A DNA stretch of 64,000 nucleotides from DATFVA01 sp963811905 (GTDB lineage: Bacteria; Bacteroidota; Ignavibacteria; Ignavibacteriales; Ignavibacteriaceae). A program made the translations under genes and the position numbers. The stretch is from NCBI GenBank assembly GCA_963811905.1, contig CAWETK010000011.1, forward strand, positions 293,379-357,378, read 5' to 3'. The notes below the pieces were generated by a model. That model saw only the letters and a program-made list of their open reading frames with translations. It made no database searches and was not told where the DNA came from. Below, in pieces: positions 26,000-34,615 of this stretch; positions within the stretch are counted from its first letter, which is position 1, and every line of letters starts with the position of its first letter.

Positions 26000-27642
26000 A
26001 ATATTTAGAATTCAATACCCCCGCAACAAAGCAGGCAATGGAGCTTGCTTCTGATTTCAGGCTGAAGAGTCAGGGACTAACGGGCCTGGACCGGGTGTTC
26101 TGGAATCTTCCCGAAGAAGCTCTTTATGAGGAAATCGTTTTCCGTAATGAAGGAAGGCTTACAAAGCATGGGGCGCTGGTCGTTAATACCGGCAAACATA
26201 CTGCCCGTGCAGCTGCTGATAAGTTTGTTGTGCAGGAACAGTCGACTAATGATAAGATCTGGTGGGGGGTTTATAACCGCCCGTTCAGCTCTGAAAAATT
26301 CAACCAGCTTATGGGCAGGGTTCAGGCTTACTGCCAGGGTGAAGAATTATTTGTGCAGGATTGCTACGCCGGTGCAGACCCCGATTACAGGATGCCGATC
26401 AGAATAATTACAGAAAAGGCATGGCATAGTCTCTTCGCAAGGAATATGTTTATTACTACTAACGACAGGGATGAGTTGAAAAAATTTATTCCCGACTTTA
26501 CAGTAATAGCCCTGCCGGGGTTTAATACCGAACCTTCTATTGACGGAACAAGGACCGAAACTGCTATTGTCCTCAATTTTGCTGAAAGAACTGCGGTTAT
26601 TGCTAATTCACTATACGGCGGCGAGATCAAAAAGTCGATATTTACAGTTCTTAATTTCCTTTTAACATTTGAAGATGTGCTTCCTATGCATTGTTCAGCA
26701 AATGTCGGATCTAAAGGAGATGTTGCACTCTTTTTCGGATTAAGCGGTACAGGTAAGACTACTTTGTCAGCTGATCCGACAAGAGGCCTTATAGGAGATG
26801 ACGAACACGGCTGGAGCAGTCAGGGTGTATTTAATTTTGAAGGCGGATGCTATGCTAAAGTTATAAGACTTTCGGCTGAACACGAGCCTGAGATTTATGC
26901 AACTACCAGGAGCTTCGGAACTATCCTTGAAAATGTTGTTTTCGATCCGGTATCAAGAAATATCGACCTGGATGACGACCATATTACAGAAAATACAAGG
27001 GCGTCGTATCCTCTTGAATTTATTCCCAATGTAGTTGAAGACGGTTATGTAAGGAGTCATCCCAAAAACATTATATTCCTTACCTGCGATGCATCAGGAG
27101 TTCTGCCGCCGATTGCACGGCTGAACCCTGAACAGGCACAGTATCATTTTATCAGCGGATACACGTCCAAAATTGCAGGTACTGAAATAGGACTGGGAAT
27201 AGAGCCCCAGATAACTTTCAGCGCCTGTTTTGGTGCCCCGTTTATGGTGCGCCATCCATACGAATACTCAGAAATGCTGAAGCAGAGGATGCTGAAGCAT
27301 CACGCAAACGTATGGCTTGTAAATACAGGGTGGGTCGGCGGAAGGTTTGGAGTCGGAAAACGTATCAGCATTCGTCATACCCGCAATCTGTTAAATGCGG
27401 CGCTTGATGGTAAACTTGAAAAAGTAAAGTATAGAAAGGATAAGCTGTTCGGATTTGAAGTGCCGCTAAGCTGTCCCGATGTACCCGAAGATGTACTGGA
27501 TCCTTCCTCGAGCTGGGGAAACAAGGATGAGTACTGGAAAAAGTATGATGCCCTTGCTGCCAGGTTCATCGATAATTTCAAGCTATTCGCAGAAGGAACA
27601 TCAGACGAAGTAAGAAAAGCCGGTCCGGTAAGGTTAAAGTAA
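25996..27642 (+). CDS. pckA: Phosphoenolpyruvate carboxykinase (ATP)
   Basis: Gluconeogenic enzyme: oxaloacetate + ATP to PEP + CO2 + ADP. The 548 residues include the kinase-1a P-loop GLSGTGKTT (about 248-256), the kinase-2 site GDDEHGWS, metal-binding residues in MHCSAN, and the RYTSKIAG-like segment SGYTSKIAGTE, all diagnostic of the ATP-dependent enzyme. The ATG chosen overlaps the aminotransferase stop (ATGA) and has GAGGG upstream; a TTG six bases earlier is also in frame. Coupled synthesis with the aminotransferase suggests a pathway from aspartate to PEP. Confidence 0.96.
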   Translation: MKYLEFNTPATKQAMELASDFRLKSQGLTGLDRVFWNLPEEALYEEIVFRNEGRLTKHGALVVNTGKHTARAAADKFVVQEQSTNDKIWWGVYNRPFSSEKFNQLMGRVQAYCQGEELFVQDCYAGADPDYRMPIRIITEKAWHSLFARNMFITTNDRDELKKFIPDFTVIALPGFNTEPSIDGTRTETAIVLNFAERTAVIANSLYGGEIKKSIFTVLNFLLTFEDVLPMHCSANVGSKGDVALFFGLSGTGKTTLSADPTRGLIGDDEHGWSSQGVFNFEGGCYAKVIRLSAEHEPEIYATTRSFGTILENVVFDPVSRNIDLDDDHITENTRASYPLEFIPNVVEDGYVRSHPKNIIFLTCDASGVLPPIARLNPEQAQYHFISGYTSKIAGTEIGLGIEPQITFSACFGAPFMVRHPYEYSEMLKQRMLKHHANVWLVNTGWVGGRFGVGKRISIRHTRNLLNAALDGKLEKVKYRKDKLFGFEVPLSCPDVPEDVLDPSSSWGNKDEYWKKYDALAARFIDNFKLFAEGTSDEVRKAGPVRLK

Positions 27643-27650
27643 AGTTTCTT

Positions 27651-27679
27651 GTAGAGATGAGCCGACGGTTCATCTCTAC
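27651..27679. repeat. Perfect hairpin after pckA, GTAGAG-ended
   Basis: A 10-bp perfect stem GTAGAGATGA/TCATCTCTAC with a 9-base loop begins nine bases after the pckA stop. There is no T run, so it is an imperfect terminator. Its ends (TTGTAGAG...CTCTAC) resemble the outer ends of the palindromic element in polB and at 22707. Confidence 0.6.
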
Positions 27680-27974
27680 CGCTCACCATAATTTTATTCC
27701 GCTTACATAATTCATCAGAATTTAATACTCTTTTATTTACAAATACCTCATTAATTTCCTAAGTTTGGAATGACTTTTTATTCATTTCCTGAAACTCAGT
27801 CGGGATCTGGATAAAAAGGGGAAATAATCAAAAATTTTATGTGTGCGGGGGAGATTAATGAATCTCAGGTGCTTACCAAATTCCATCAATCCGGAGCGAA
27901 AAGGATTAACCTTTCGTTTTCGGAAATCTATTTCTTTCCCGTCAGTAAAAATCAAAATCAGAACCGGAAGATAA
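27680..27974. other. Gene-free interval before the efflux operon
   Basis: Apart from the hairpin after pckA, the 332-bp gap holds no gene I can support. It contains one TAAGTTTG (27760-27767), which fits the Bacteroidota -7 box TAnnTTTG, but no clear TTTG -33 box at the right distance. A short open stretch on the minus strand has no family features. Confidence 0.35.
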
Positions 27975-29396
27975 ATGAAAGCAAAATCAAAGTATTTGTT
28001 ATTTACGCTATTAGTGCTGTTCAATTCGTCATATCCTCAAAATAAAACGTTTAATCTTGATGAAGCAATTAAAACGGCGCTTAATAATAATAGCGATGTC
28101 AAAATTGCTGAGATGAACGTCAAGAAAGCATCTGCTGCTGTTCATGAAGCATTCGGATATGCATTGCCCAGCCTTGATCTGAGCGCAGGCTTTACCCATT
28201 TCCTGGAAAAACCTAAAACGCCGTTTCCCGACTTTGAAGCTCTCCTCGGCAATGCTACGTACTCAATCCTTTTTGATGAGAATGTTATCCCGCGTGATGA
28301 TAATAAATTCAAACCTGTGGGATACAGTCTGCAGTCATTCGCACTGGCAAATAATTATGAAACAAACCTGCAGTTAACCCAAATACTCTTCAGTTCTGCC
28401 GTATTCAGGGGGATAGGTGCTTCGCAGATATACCTCGATCTTTCTAAAGCTCAGTTAAAAAACACGATTTCAGCGACTGTGCTTAATGTTGAAAAAGCTT
28501 TCTATGGTGTTCAGCTGACAAAAGAAGTTTACCTGATAACTAAAGCCAGCTTCGAAAATGCTCAGGAGAACTATAAGAATGTAAGTGCTCTGTACGGACA
28601 GGGACTTGTATCAGAATTTGATAATCTCCAGGCCGAAGTTCAGGTTGAAAATATCAGACCAACCCTGCTTGATATGGAAAACAGGTTAAAAGATGCGGCA
28701 GACGGCCTGAAAATCCTGCTGGGATTAAATCCTGAAATTGAAATTGATGTTGAAGGTGAGATTACCTACCAGCCGATGCCGATACCGGAAACTCAGGATA
28801 TGATTGATGAAGTCCTTAAATCGAACCTTAGTCTGCAGACTTTAAGCCTTAAAGCGCAGGTTGATGATGCATTTATTGATCTTGACCGGGCAGAATACTG
28901 GCCGAATATTGCAGCCTTTGGAAACTATTCATATGCCGGCTCAGGCGAAAAGTGGGACTTCCAGAATTATTCGTCTATGACGGTTGGAGTTAATTTCTCT
29001 ATAAACCTCTGGAAAGGACAGCGGACTTCACACCGCGTCGAGCAGTCTACCCTTACATATCAGCAGACCGAAGAGCAGGTATCGCAGTTAAAAGACTACC
29101 TGACTGCGCAGGTAAAGTCAAAAATAAACGAGCTTCATAGAGTGCAGGCAGTAGTGGAAAGCCAGGATAAAAATGTGTCTCTTGCGGAAAGAGCCTACCA
29201 GATATCAACCGTAAGATATAAAGAAGGTACCAGCAGTCAGCTTGAAGTTCAGAATGCAGATATCGCATTAAGGCAGGCCCGCTTGAACAGGCTCCAGACC
29301 GTCTACAGCTATTTAATAACCAGGTACGAACTGGAGCAGATGATAGGCAAAGTCGCTCCTGAATACTACTCGTTATTCGATTTATTAAATGATTAA
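27975..29396 (+). CDS. TolC-family outer membrane efflux protein
   Basis: Outer-membrane channel of a tripartite efflux pump. A signal peptide (residues 1-21, before QNKTFNLDE) is followed by two related halves of long coiled-coil helices, as in TolC/OEP proteins (LDEAIKTALNNNSDVKIAE at the start of the first half; RYKEGTSSQLEVQNADIALR near the end of the second). Length 473. It is the first gene of an operon with an adaptor and an RND permease, spaced 30 and 13 bases apart. Substrate unknown. Confidence 0.9.
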   Translation: MKAKSKYLLFTLLVLFNSSYPQNKTFNLDEAIKTALNNNSDVKIAEMNVKKASAAVHEAFGYALPSLDLSAGFTHFLEKPKTPFPDFEALLGNATYSILFDENVIPRDDNKFKPVGYSLQSFALANNYETNLQLTQILFSSAVFRGIGASQIYLDLSKAQLKNTISATVLNVEKAFYGVQLTKEVYLITKASFENAQENYKNVSALYGQGLVSEFDNLQAEVQVENIRPTLLDMENRLKDAADGLKILLGLNPEIEIDVEGEITYQPMPIPETQDMIDEVLKSNLSLQTLSLKAQVDDAFIDLDRAEYWPNIAAFGNYSYAGSGEKWDFQNYSSMTVGVNFSINLWKGQRTSHRVEQSTLTYQQTEEQVSQLKDYLTAQVKSKINELHRVQAVVESQDKNVSLAERAYQISTVRYKEGTSSQLEVQNADIALRQARLNRLQTVYSYLITRYELEQMIGKVAPEYYSLFDLLND

Positions 29397-29426
29397 AGAT
29401 TTTCAAATAATCCAATAGAGGAGAAG

Positions 29427-30479
29427 ATGATTAAAATGAGACTTATAAACAAAACATTTTGGTTTTATACACTTACTCTGATACTCGGACTTTTTGTTTT
29501 CGGATGCGGAAGTAAAAGTAATGAAGAAACAAAAAGTATGGAGCAGATACAGAGTGAGGAAGGGATTCCTGTTAAAGTAGAAACCGTTGCGTATAAACCC
29601 TTTCAGAAATATCTGAGCTTTTACTCAAAGCTGACAGGTATAAAGGAAGCAACTAAAGGCGCTATGACCGGAGGTAAGATTGAGAAAATAAATGTCAGGG
29701 TGGGAGATTATGTTAAGGAAAACCAGGTAATTGTTGAATTTGACACCGATAATCCCGCACTCCAGTATGAACAGGCCAGAACTTCTTATGAGAACGCAAA
29801 GAAGAGTTATGACAGGATTAAATCTCTTCTTGAAGCGGGAGAAACTTCCCAGGCAAATTTTGATGGCGCAGAAACCCAATACCTTGTCAGTAAAAGAAAT
29901 TATGAATCGCTGAAACAGATGCTGTTTGTTGAATCCCCGCTCGATGGAAGAATAGTTGACCTGAAGGTAAATGCGGGCGATAATGTTAATAAAGATGTTC
30001 ATCTCTTTACAGTTGCACAAACCAGTATTATGCGTGCAAAGATCTGGGTATCTGAAAAAGAAATCGGCTTAATAAAAAAAGGAATGAAGGCTGAGGCAGT
30101 TTATAACGGGAAAAATTACCAGGGGAAAATATCGGATGTCTCACTCGGCATCGATCCTGCACGGCAGTCATTTTATGCTGAAGCCGAATTTAATAACCCG
30201 GGAAATGAACTGATGAATGGGGTTACTGTTGAAATCAAAGTATTGATCTATGAAAATCAAAACGCAATAATTATTCCGCGCAACCTTATGATGTCTGATG
30301 AAAAGGGTCATTATCTCTTCACAGAGAATAACGGCAAAGCCGTAAAAGTATATGCGGAGAACGGCCGTGAAAGCGGCATCTATTATGAGCTTAGTAAAGG
30401 ATTGAAACCCGGCGACAGGCTGATTATCAAAGGCGCCGATCAGATCGAAAACGGCACAACTGTAAAAGTGATTCAATAG
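29427..30479 (+). CDS. RND efflux periplasmic adaptor lipoprotein (MFP/HlyD type)
   Basis: Membrane fusion protein joining the inner-membrane pump to the outer-membrane channel. It has a lipoprotein signal (FVFGCG lipobox), a lipoyl half-motif (GKIEKINVRVGDYVKENQVI), an alpha-hairpin of about 60 residues, the second lipoyl half (VESPLDGRIVDLKVNAGDNV) and beta-barrel and membrane-proximal domains to residue 350. The hairpin is short, as is common in adaptors that pair with a long TolC-type channel. An AGAGGAG ribosome site precedes the ATG; a second ATG nine bases on is possible. Confidence 0.9.
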   Translation: MIKMRLINKTFWFYTLTLILGLFVFGCGSKSNEETKSMEQIQSEEGIPVKVETVAYKPFQKYLSFYSKLTGIKEATKGAMTGGKIEKINVRVGDYVKENQVIVEFDTDNPALQYEQARTSYENAKKSYDRIKSLLEAGETSQANFDGAETQYLVSKRNYESLKQMLFVESPLDGRIVDLKVNAGDNVNKDVHLFTVAQTSIMRAKIWVSEKEIGLIKKGMKAEAVYNGKNYQGKISDVSLGIDPARQSFYAEAEFNNPGNELMNGVTVEIKVLIYENQNAIIIPRNLMMSDEKGHYLFTENNGKAVKVYAENGRESGIYYELSKGLKPGDRLIIKGADQIENGTTVKVIQ

Positions 30480-30492
30480 AAGGAATTTTAAT

Positions 30493-33400
30493 ATGTTTCT
30501 TGCAAAAGTTTCGATAAACCGACCGGTGTTAACCACCGTAGGTCTTCTTGTGTTTGTAATCTTTGGAATAATTGCTTTCTTCAGATTGAACCTTAACCTC
30601 CAGCCGGATGTTGAAATTCCTTATGTGACTATTTCAACTGTTTATCCGGGCGCCGGTCCTAAGGAAATTGAAACCCTTATCAGCAAAAGAATAGAAGAAT
30701 CAATTTCTACCATTAGCCGGATTGAGAGAGTTGAATCATATTCGCTGGACGGTCTTTCAATTATTATTGTAGAATTCTCTATGGGGAAGGATGTTGATGT
30801 TGCAAACCAGGAGGTGAAAAATAAAGTTGATGAAATCATAAATGATCTGCCGGAAGATTCAAAGAAGCCGATTGTCCAGAAAGTTGATCTGAAACAGTTC
30901 CCGGTTGTCGACCTTGTACTCAGCGGAAATCTTGACCCGCGCCAATTATATGAGATTGCAGATAAAACTTTGAAAGATAGATTTTCTCAGATTGAAGGAG
31001 TTGCAAACGTACAGATCACCGGGGGACAGGAAAGAGAGGTGCGTGTTATCCTTAACAATAAGGAAGTTTATGAAAATTCGATATCTCTGCCCCAGCTGAG
31101 CCAGATCCTTAAAATGCATAATATGGATATTCCCGGGGGCTATTTCCAGATCGGCGACCAGGAATATACTGTAAGACTGAACGGACAGTATGCAAGTCCT
31201 GATGCAATAAATGAATTAGAAGTGCCCACTGCCTACGGACCTAAAAAAGTAAGACAATTTGCGGATGTTGAAGATGTCGGAAAAGATATAAGGCAAAGGG
31301 CAGTGTATTATAATGTCAAAAAGAATTTCCGGAATGAAAACGTTGTGCGCCTCGGGATAGTAAAGAGTTCTGAGGGAAATATCGTTAAGGTTGCCGAAGC
31401 AATAAAAGCATCCCTTCCTGATATAAAAGCTGTCCTTCCCCAGGGTGCCAGTCTTGAAATAGTAAATGATGAATCCGGTTTCGTTCAGAGCAGCGTTGAC
31501 GATACAATGAGCAATATTTATCTCGGGGTTATTTTCACAGCAATAGTCCTTTTCCTGTTCTTACACGATTTGCGGTCTACGCTTATTGTAGCCCTGTCGA
31601 TGCCTACATCTATAATTTCTACTTTCCTGCTTCTGCAGCTTTCCGGACTTACATTGAATATGATGACGCTGATGGGCCTGTCTGTTTCAGTGGGCGTACT
31701 TGTGGCAAATTCAATCGTCGTAATTGAAAATATATTCCGCTACAAAAAAATGGGTCACAATATAAAGCAGGCAGCCTTTAAAGGAACTTCGGAGGTTATG
31801 GTTGCTGTGCTTGCTTCAACACTCACAAACCTGGTAGTGTTTCTGCCTATAGCTAATATGTCGTCTATGGTTGGTATGTGGCTTAAGGAACTCGCCCTTG
31901 CCGCTGTTTTCGCTACTATATTTTCTCTTATAATGTCTTTTACGCTTACACCTATGCTCGCGTCATTAATTTTGAAAAAAGAGCATAAACCCGGCAGATT
32001 AAGTCAGAAGCTTAATGAGTTCGAGGAAAAACAGACGATATTCTATAAGAATACGCTGGCGAAATTCTTAAAGAATAAATTCACCAGTTTTCTTGTAGTT
32101 CTGACGTCTTTTGTAATCCTCATCCTTGTGATGATGACATTCGGTTCAAAGATCGGTTTCGAGTTCCTTCCATCCTTCGATGATGGAAAGATCAAAGTAT
32201 CTGTGGAAATGCCCGAAGGCTACAATCTGCAGGCTACGGGAAACCTGTTGAGTCAGATAGAGAACAGAATTAAGAAGCATCCTGAAGTTACTCATATGAT
32301 AACCAACCTGGGACGGATGAGCGAACTGGACATTGGTACAAATATGGCATTAATGGATGTTCAGCTTGTCGATGCAAAAGACAGGAATATTTCATTAGAG
32401 GATATGATCTCTGTCTTTGTAAAAGATCTTGCCGATGTTCCGAATGCAAGAATAAAAGTAGATCTTGGTTCTTCTGCTGGCGGTCCCGGCGCCCCTGTTG
32501 AATTCTTTGTAATGGGACAGGATCTGGATAAGCTTGATGAATTAAAAAATGAAATAGTTGCTAAAATTAAAGATATCCCGGGTTTAATTAACTTCGACCA
32601 GAGCTCGCGCGCCGGTAAGCCTGAAATAACAGTTTTCCCGAAAAGGGAAAAACTGGTTGAAGCAGGACTAAGCATAACCGACCTGGCTCTTACACTAAGA
32701 TCATCGGTTGAGGGAATTCAGTCCTCCAAGTACAGGGAGTTTGGAAATGAATATGATATTACGGTAACTATGGACGATAAATCCGTTAACTCTCCCGAAA
32801 AAGTCGGTAATATAACCGTTGCCTCTCCTGCCGGTCCGTTCAGACTTGCACAGCTCGCAGATGTGCAGTTCACTAAAGGATATACAAAGATCCTTCATCG
32901 TGATAAATTCGTTTCTATTATGTTTACAGGAGCCCCTGCGTCCGGTGTCCCCCTTGGGAATATTACCGGTGAAATAGACAGAAGACTTGCAGGCCTGGAT
33001 CTTCCCCCCGGGTACTATATCCGCTGGGGCGGCAATGTTAAAATGATGAATGATATGATCCAGGATATGATCTTTGCATTCTTCCTTGCAGTATTCTTAA
33101 CATATATGCTTCTCGCCGCAATACTCGAAAGCTTCTGGCAGCCCGTTTCAATTATGCTTACAGTATTGCTTGCAATGATCGGTGTTGTCCTTGCCCTTTA
33201 TATTACAAACACAGCCTTCAACATTGTTTCCCTTATGGCAATTATTATGCTTATCGGAATTGTAGTTAATAATGCAATCCTTATTCTGGATTACACCAAC
33301 CAGCTTAGAAGAGAACAGGGAATGCTGCCGAAAGATGCACTGCTGGAAGCCTGTCCCACCAAGCTTAAGCCCCAGATAATGGCAACCGTTGCGATTATCC

Positions 33401-33585
33401 TTGGTATGCTGCCGCTTGCATTGGGAATCGGTGCTGCGGGAAAAGAGATGAGGATCCCGATGGGTATAGTTGCTATAGGAGGCTTAATAGCTTCAACCAT
33501 ACTTACTTTGTTTGTAATCCCCGCTTTCTATTATTTAACCTCAAGATCAAAAGTAATTGATGCATCAAAAAGAGAGAAAGTCTGA
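30493..33585 (+). CDS. RND efflux permease, HAE-1 like, with altered proton-relay motif
   Basis: Inner-membrane pump of the tripartite efflux system; 1030 residues with twelve transmembrane segments and two large periplasmic loops, as in AcrB/MdtB. The start MFLAKVSINRPVLTTVGLLV and the PTSIISTFLLL and GEFLPSFDDGKI-like porter segments (FEFLPSFDDGKIKVSVEMP) are family typical. In helix 4, where AcrB has the proton-carrying Asp407-Asp408, this protein reads LVANSIVVIEN, that is Ala405-Asn406. In helix 10 the AcrB Lys940 position is within VVNNAILI. The energy coupling may therefore differ. Drug or other substrate is unknown. Confidence 0.9.
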   Translation: MFLAKVSINRPVLTTVGLLVFVIFGIIAFFRLNLNLQPDVEIPYVTISTVYPGAGPKEIETLISKRIEESISTISRIERVESYSLDGLSIIIVEFSMGKDVDVANQEVKNKVDEIINDLPEDSKKPIVQKVDLKQFPVVDLVLSGNLDPRQLYEIADKTLKDRFSQIEGVANVQITGGQEREVRVILNNKEVYENSISLPQLSQILKMHNMDIPGGYFQIGDQEYTVRLNGQYASPDAINELEVPTAYGPKKVRQFADVEDVGKDIRQRAVYYNVKKNFRNENVVRLGIVKSSEGNIVKVAEAIKASLPDIKAVLPQGASLEIVNDESGFVQSSVDDTMSNIYLGVIFTAIVLFLFLHDLRSTLIVALSMPTSIISTFLLLQLSGLTLNMMTLMGLSVSVGVLVANSIVVIENIFRYKKMGHNIKQAAFKGTSEVMVAVLASTLTNLVVFLPIANMSSMVGMWLKELALAAVFATIFSLIMSFTLTPMLASLILKKEHKPGRLSQKLNEFEEKQTIFYKNTLAKFLKNKFTSFLVVLTSFVILILVMMTFGSKIGFEFLPSFDDGKIKVSVEMPEGYNLQATGNLLSQIENRIKKHPEVTHMITNLGRMSELDIGTNMALMDVQLVDAKDRNISLEDMISVFVKDLADVPNARIKVDLGSSAGGPGAPVEFFVMGQDLDKLDELKNEIVAKIKDIPGLINFDQSSRAGKPEITVFPKREKLVEAGLSITDLALTLRSSVEGIQSSKYREFGNEYDITVTMDDKSVNSPEKVGNITVASPAGPFRLAQLADVQFTKGYTKILHRDKFVSIMFTGAPASGVPLGNITGEIDRRLAGLDLPPGYYIRWGGNVKMMNDMIQDMIFAFFLAVFLTYMLLAAILESFWQPVSIMLTVLLAMIGVVLALYITNTAFNIVSLMAIIMLIGIVVNNAILILDYTNQLRREQGMLPKDALLEACPTKLKPQIMATVAIILGMLPLALGIGAAGKEMRIPMGIVAIGGLIASTILTLFVIPAFYYLTSRSKVIDASKREKV

Positions 33586-33609
33586 TAAGGAAGAGATAAA
33601 ATAGCCTGT

Positions 33610-33906
33610 TCAATAAGCCGGCGGTGAGTAGAAATTCAGTGTTTCAAGATCCTGCTCGCCGCTGTTCTTTATTTCGTGCGTATCGCCGGCTTCAATAAGA
33701 ATAAGATCACCCTTATTTAAATTTACATTCTCCCCGTTTACAATTGCTTTTGCTTTTCCTGAAACAACTTGGCGCGGCACAGCCGGCAACCAAAAGCAAC
33801 CACGGATAGGTAAGACTCTATAAATTATTGAACATTTTCTGATTTTCGGTGGCTTCGATACATCCCGCCCATAAGGATGTGTAGCAAGGGCGGGACACTC
33901 AGCCAC
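33610..33906 (-). pseudogene. Cupin gene with its 5' half replaced by a palindromic repeat
   Basis: Only the second half is a normal cupin (QVVSGKAKAIVNGENVNLNK, then GDLILIEAGDTHEIKNSG). The first 45 residues of the open frame are translated from a palindromic repeat (MAECPALATHPYGRDVSKPP) and unrelated sequence, starting from a GTG inside the repeat. The first cupin block, which carries most metal ligands, is missing. It is best explained as a gene truncated by insertion or deletion at the repeat. Expression of the remaining piece is doubtful. Confidence 0.6.
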
Positions 33907-33908
33907 CG
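33847..33908. repeat. Nested palindrome sharing a 17-mer with the 3921-4246 repeat
   Basis: Outer arms CGGTGGCT/AGCCACCG enclose inner arms TCCCGCCC/GGGCGGGA around a 17-base loop. The inverse strand reads GAGTGTCCCGCCCTTGC, identical to 4037-4053, and a further GGCGGGATGT match follows in both. It forms the false 5' end of the truncated cupin gene. Confidence 0.75.
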
Positions 33909-33975
33909 CTATACGTTACAAACTGTTGTGAGTTCTAATATCTTAACCAAAAAATCAAAAATCTGACTGAGGATA

Positions 33976-34122
33976 CTATACAGCCTGGTCGCTGTTATTA
34001 TGCTTATTATCCGGTCCGCCTGTAGTTCCGCCCGGTGTTAATACCATCGTTGCCCCCTGCGAGCTTTTAACAGTATGCTTTACACTAAACCCGCTCGACA
34101 TTTCTGTATTTATTTTCTTCAA
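33976..34122 (-). CDS. Possible 48-residue peptide gene
   Basis: A short open frame with an AAGGGA ribosome-site candidate eight bases before a TTG start (an in-frame ATG lies at 34101). The peptide begins MKKINTEMSSGFSVKHTVKS and ends GGTTGGPDNKHNNSDQAV, a hydrophilic Gly/Asn-rich tail with no cysteine and no signal peptide. It is not a family I know. The MKKIN start recalls leader regions of Bacteroidota peptide precursors, but no modification or export genes are nearby, so a natural-product role is not supported. It may be part of a decayed mobile region. Confidence 0.3.
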   Translation of the reverse strand: MKKINTEMSSGFSVKHTVKSSQGATMVLTPGGTTGGPDNKHNNSDQAV

Positions 34123-34227
34123 AACATTTCCCTTTCTTACCTTAAAATATGAAACTGAATTCTTTCCGCTCTGTTTTCTTATATCATTGATAATAAAGTT
34201 TCGTTAGTTTTGCTGTGATAACAGGGA

Positions 34228-34365
34228 CTACTGCCTGCTAATTGTCCTCAATTTTTTCATTCTAGAATAGTAGGGATCCTCCTTTAAAGCAGTTAAAATA
34301 TCGCTGGGAATAAAAAATATTCTTTTACCCAAACGCTTAAACGGAATTTTTCCGGACCGCTTATC
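34228..34365 (-). pseudogene. Remnant of an excisionase-like HTH (HTH_17) gene
   Basis: A 45-codon open stretch without a start codon translates to a recognisable C-terminal half of a MerR-like excisionase domain: SGKIPFKRLGKRIFFIPSDI, followed by LTALKED and a basic tail. The first helix-turn-helix half is absent; an in-frame stop lies immediately upstream. Proteins of this kind accompany integrases in Bacteroidota mobile elements, so this is probably the residue of such an element. Confidence 0.5.
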
Positions 34366-34404
34366 TTATTTTCTACTAATGTTACGCCGCTCTGCGGCTG
34401 CTTA

Positions 34405-34452
34405 ACCTGCTTACCTTCTTACCCTCTCATCTTCTCATCCTCCAACCCTCTT
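34405..34452. repeat. Six-copy octamer array (inverse of the RAGAAGRT array)
   Basis: Perfect 8-base periodicity: ACCTGCTT, ACCTTCTT, ACCCTCTC, ATCTTCTC, ATCCTCCA, ACCCTCTT. The reverse complement fits RAGAAGRT, the unit of the 25-copy array at 56616-56815. The rest of the 34366-34615 stretch holds no gene. Confidence 0.75.
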
Positions 34453-34566
34453 CCCCCTTGCGCCGGAACTTTTATAAATTGCCTGCGTGAAAGGGTAGTT
34501 ACAACTTTAATAAATCCCGGTACTCGGTCTCGTCTGCGGGTCATCGAGTTTTTCGAACGGAGTTTA

Positions 34567-34593
34567 ACGGAGTGAGAAAAGTATCGAGATGAC
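34567..34593. repeat. Dispersed repeat segment, copy A
   Basis: ACGGAGTGAGAAAAGTATCG and the next seven bases match copy B at 56580-56606 with three transitions in 27 bases. It lies just upstream of the tonB-like gene. In both places an RAGAAGRT octamer array is nearby (about 115 bases before copy A, ten bases after copy B). Confidence 0.6.
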
Positions 34594-34615
34594 AAACTAA
34601 CAAAAGGAGCCTGAT

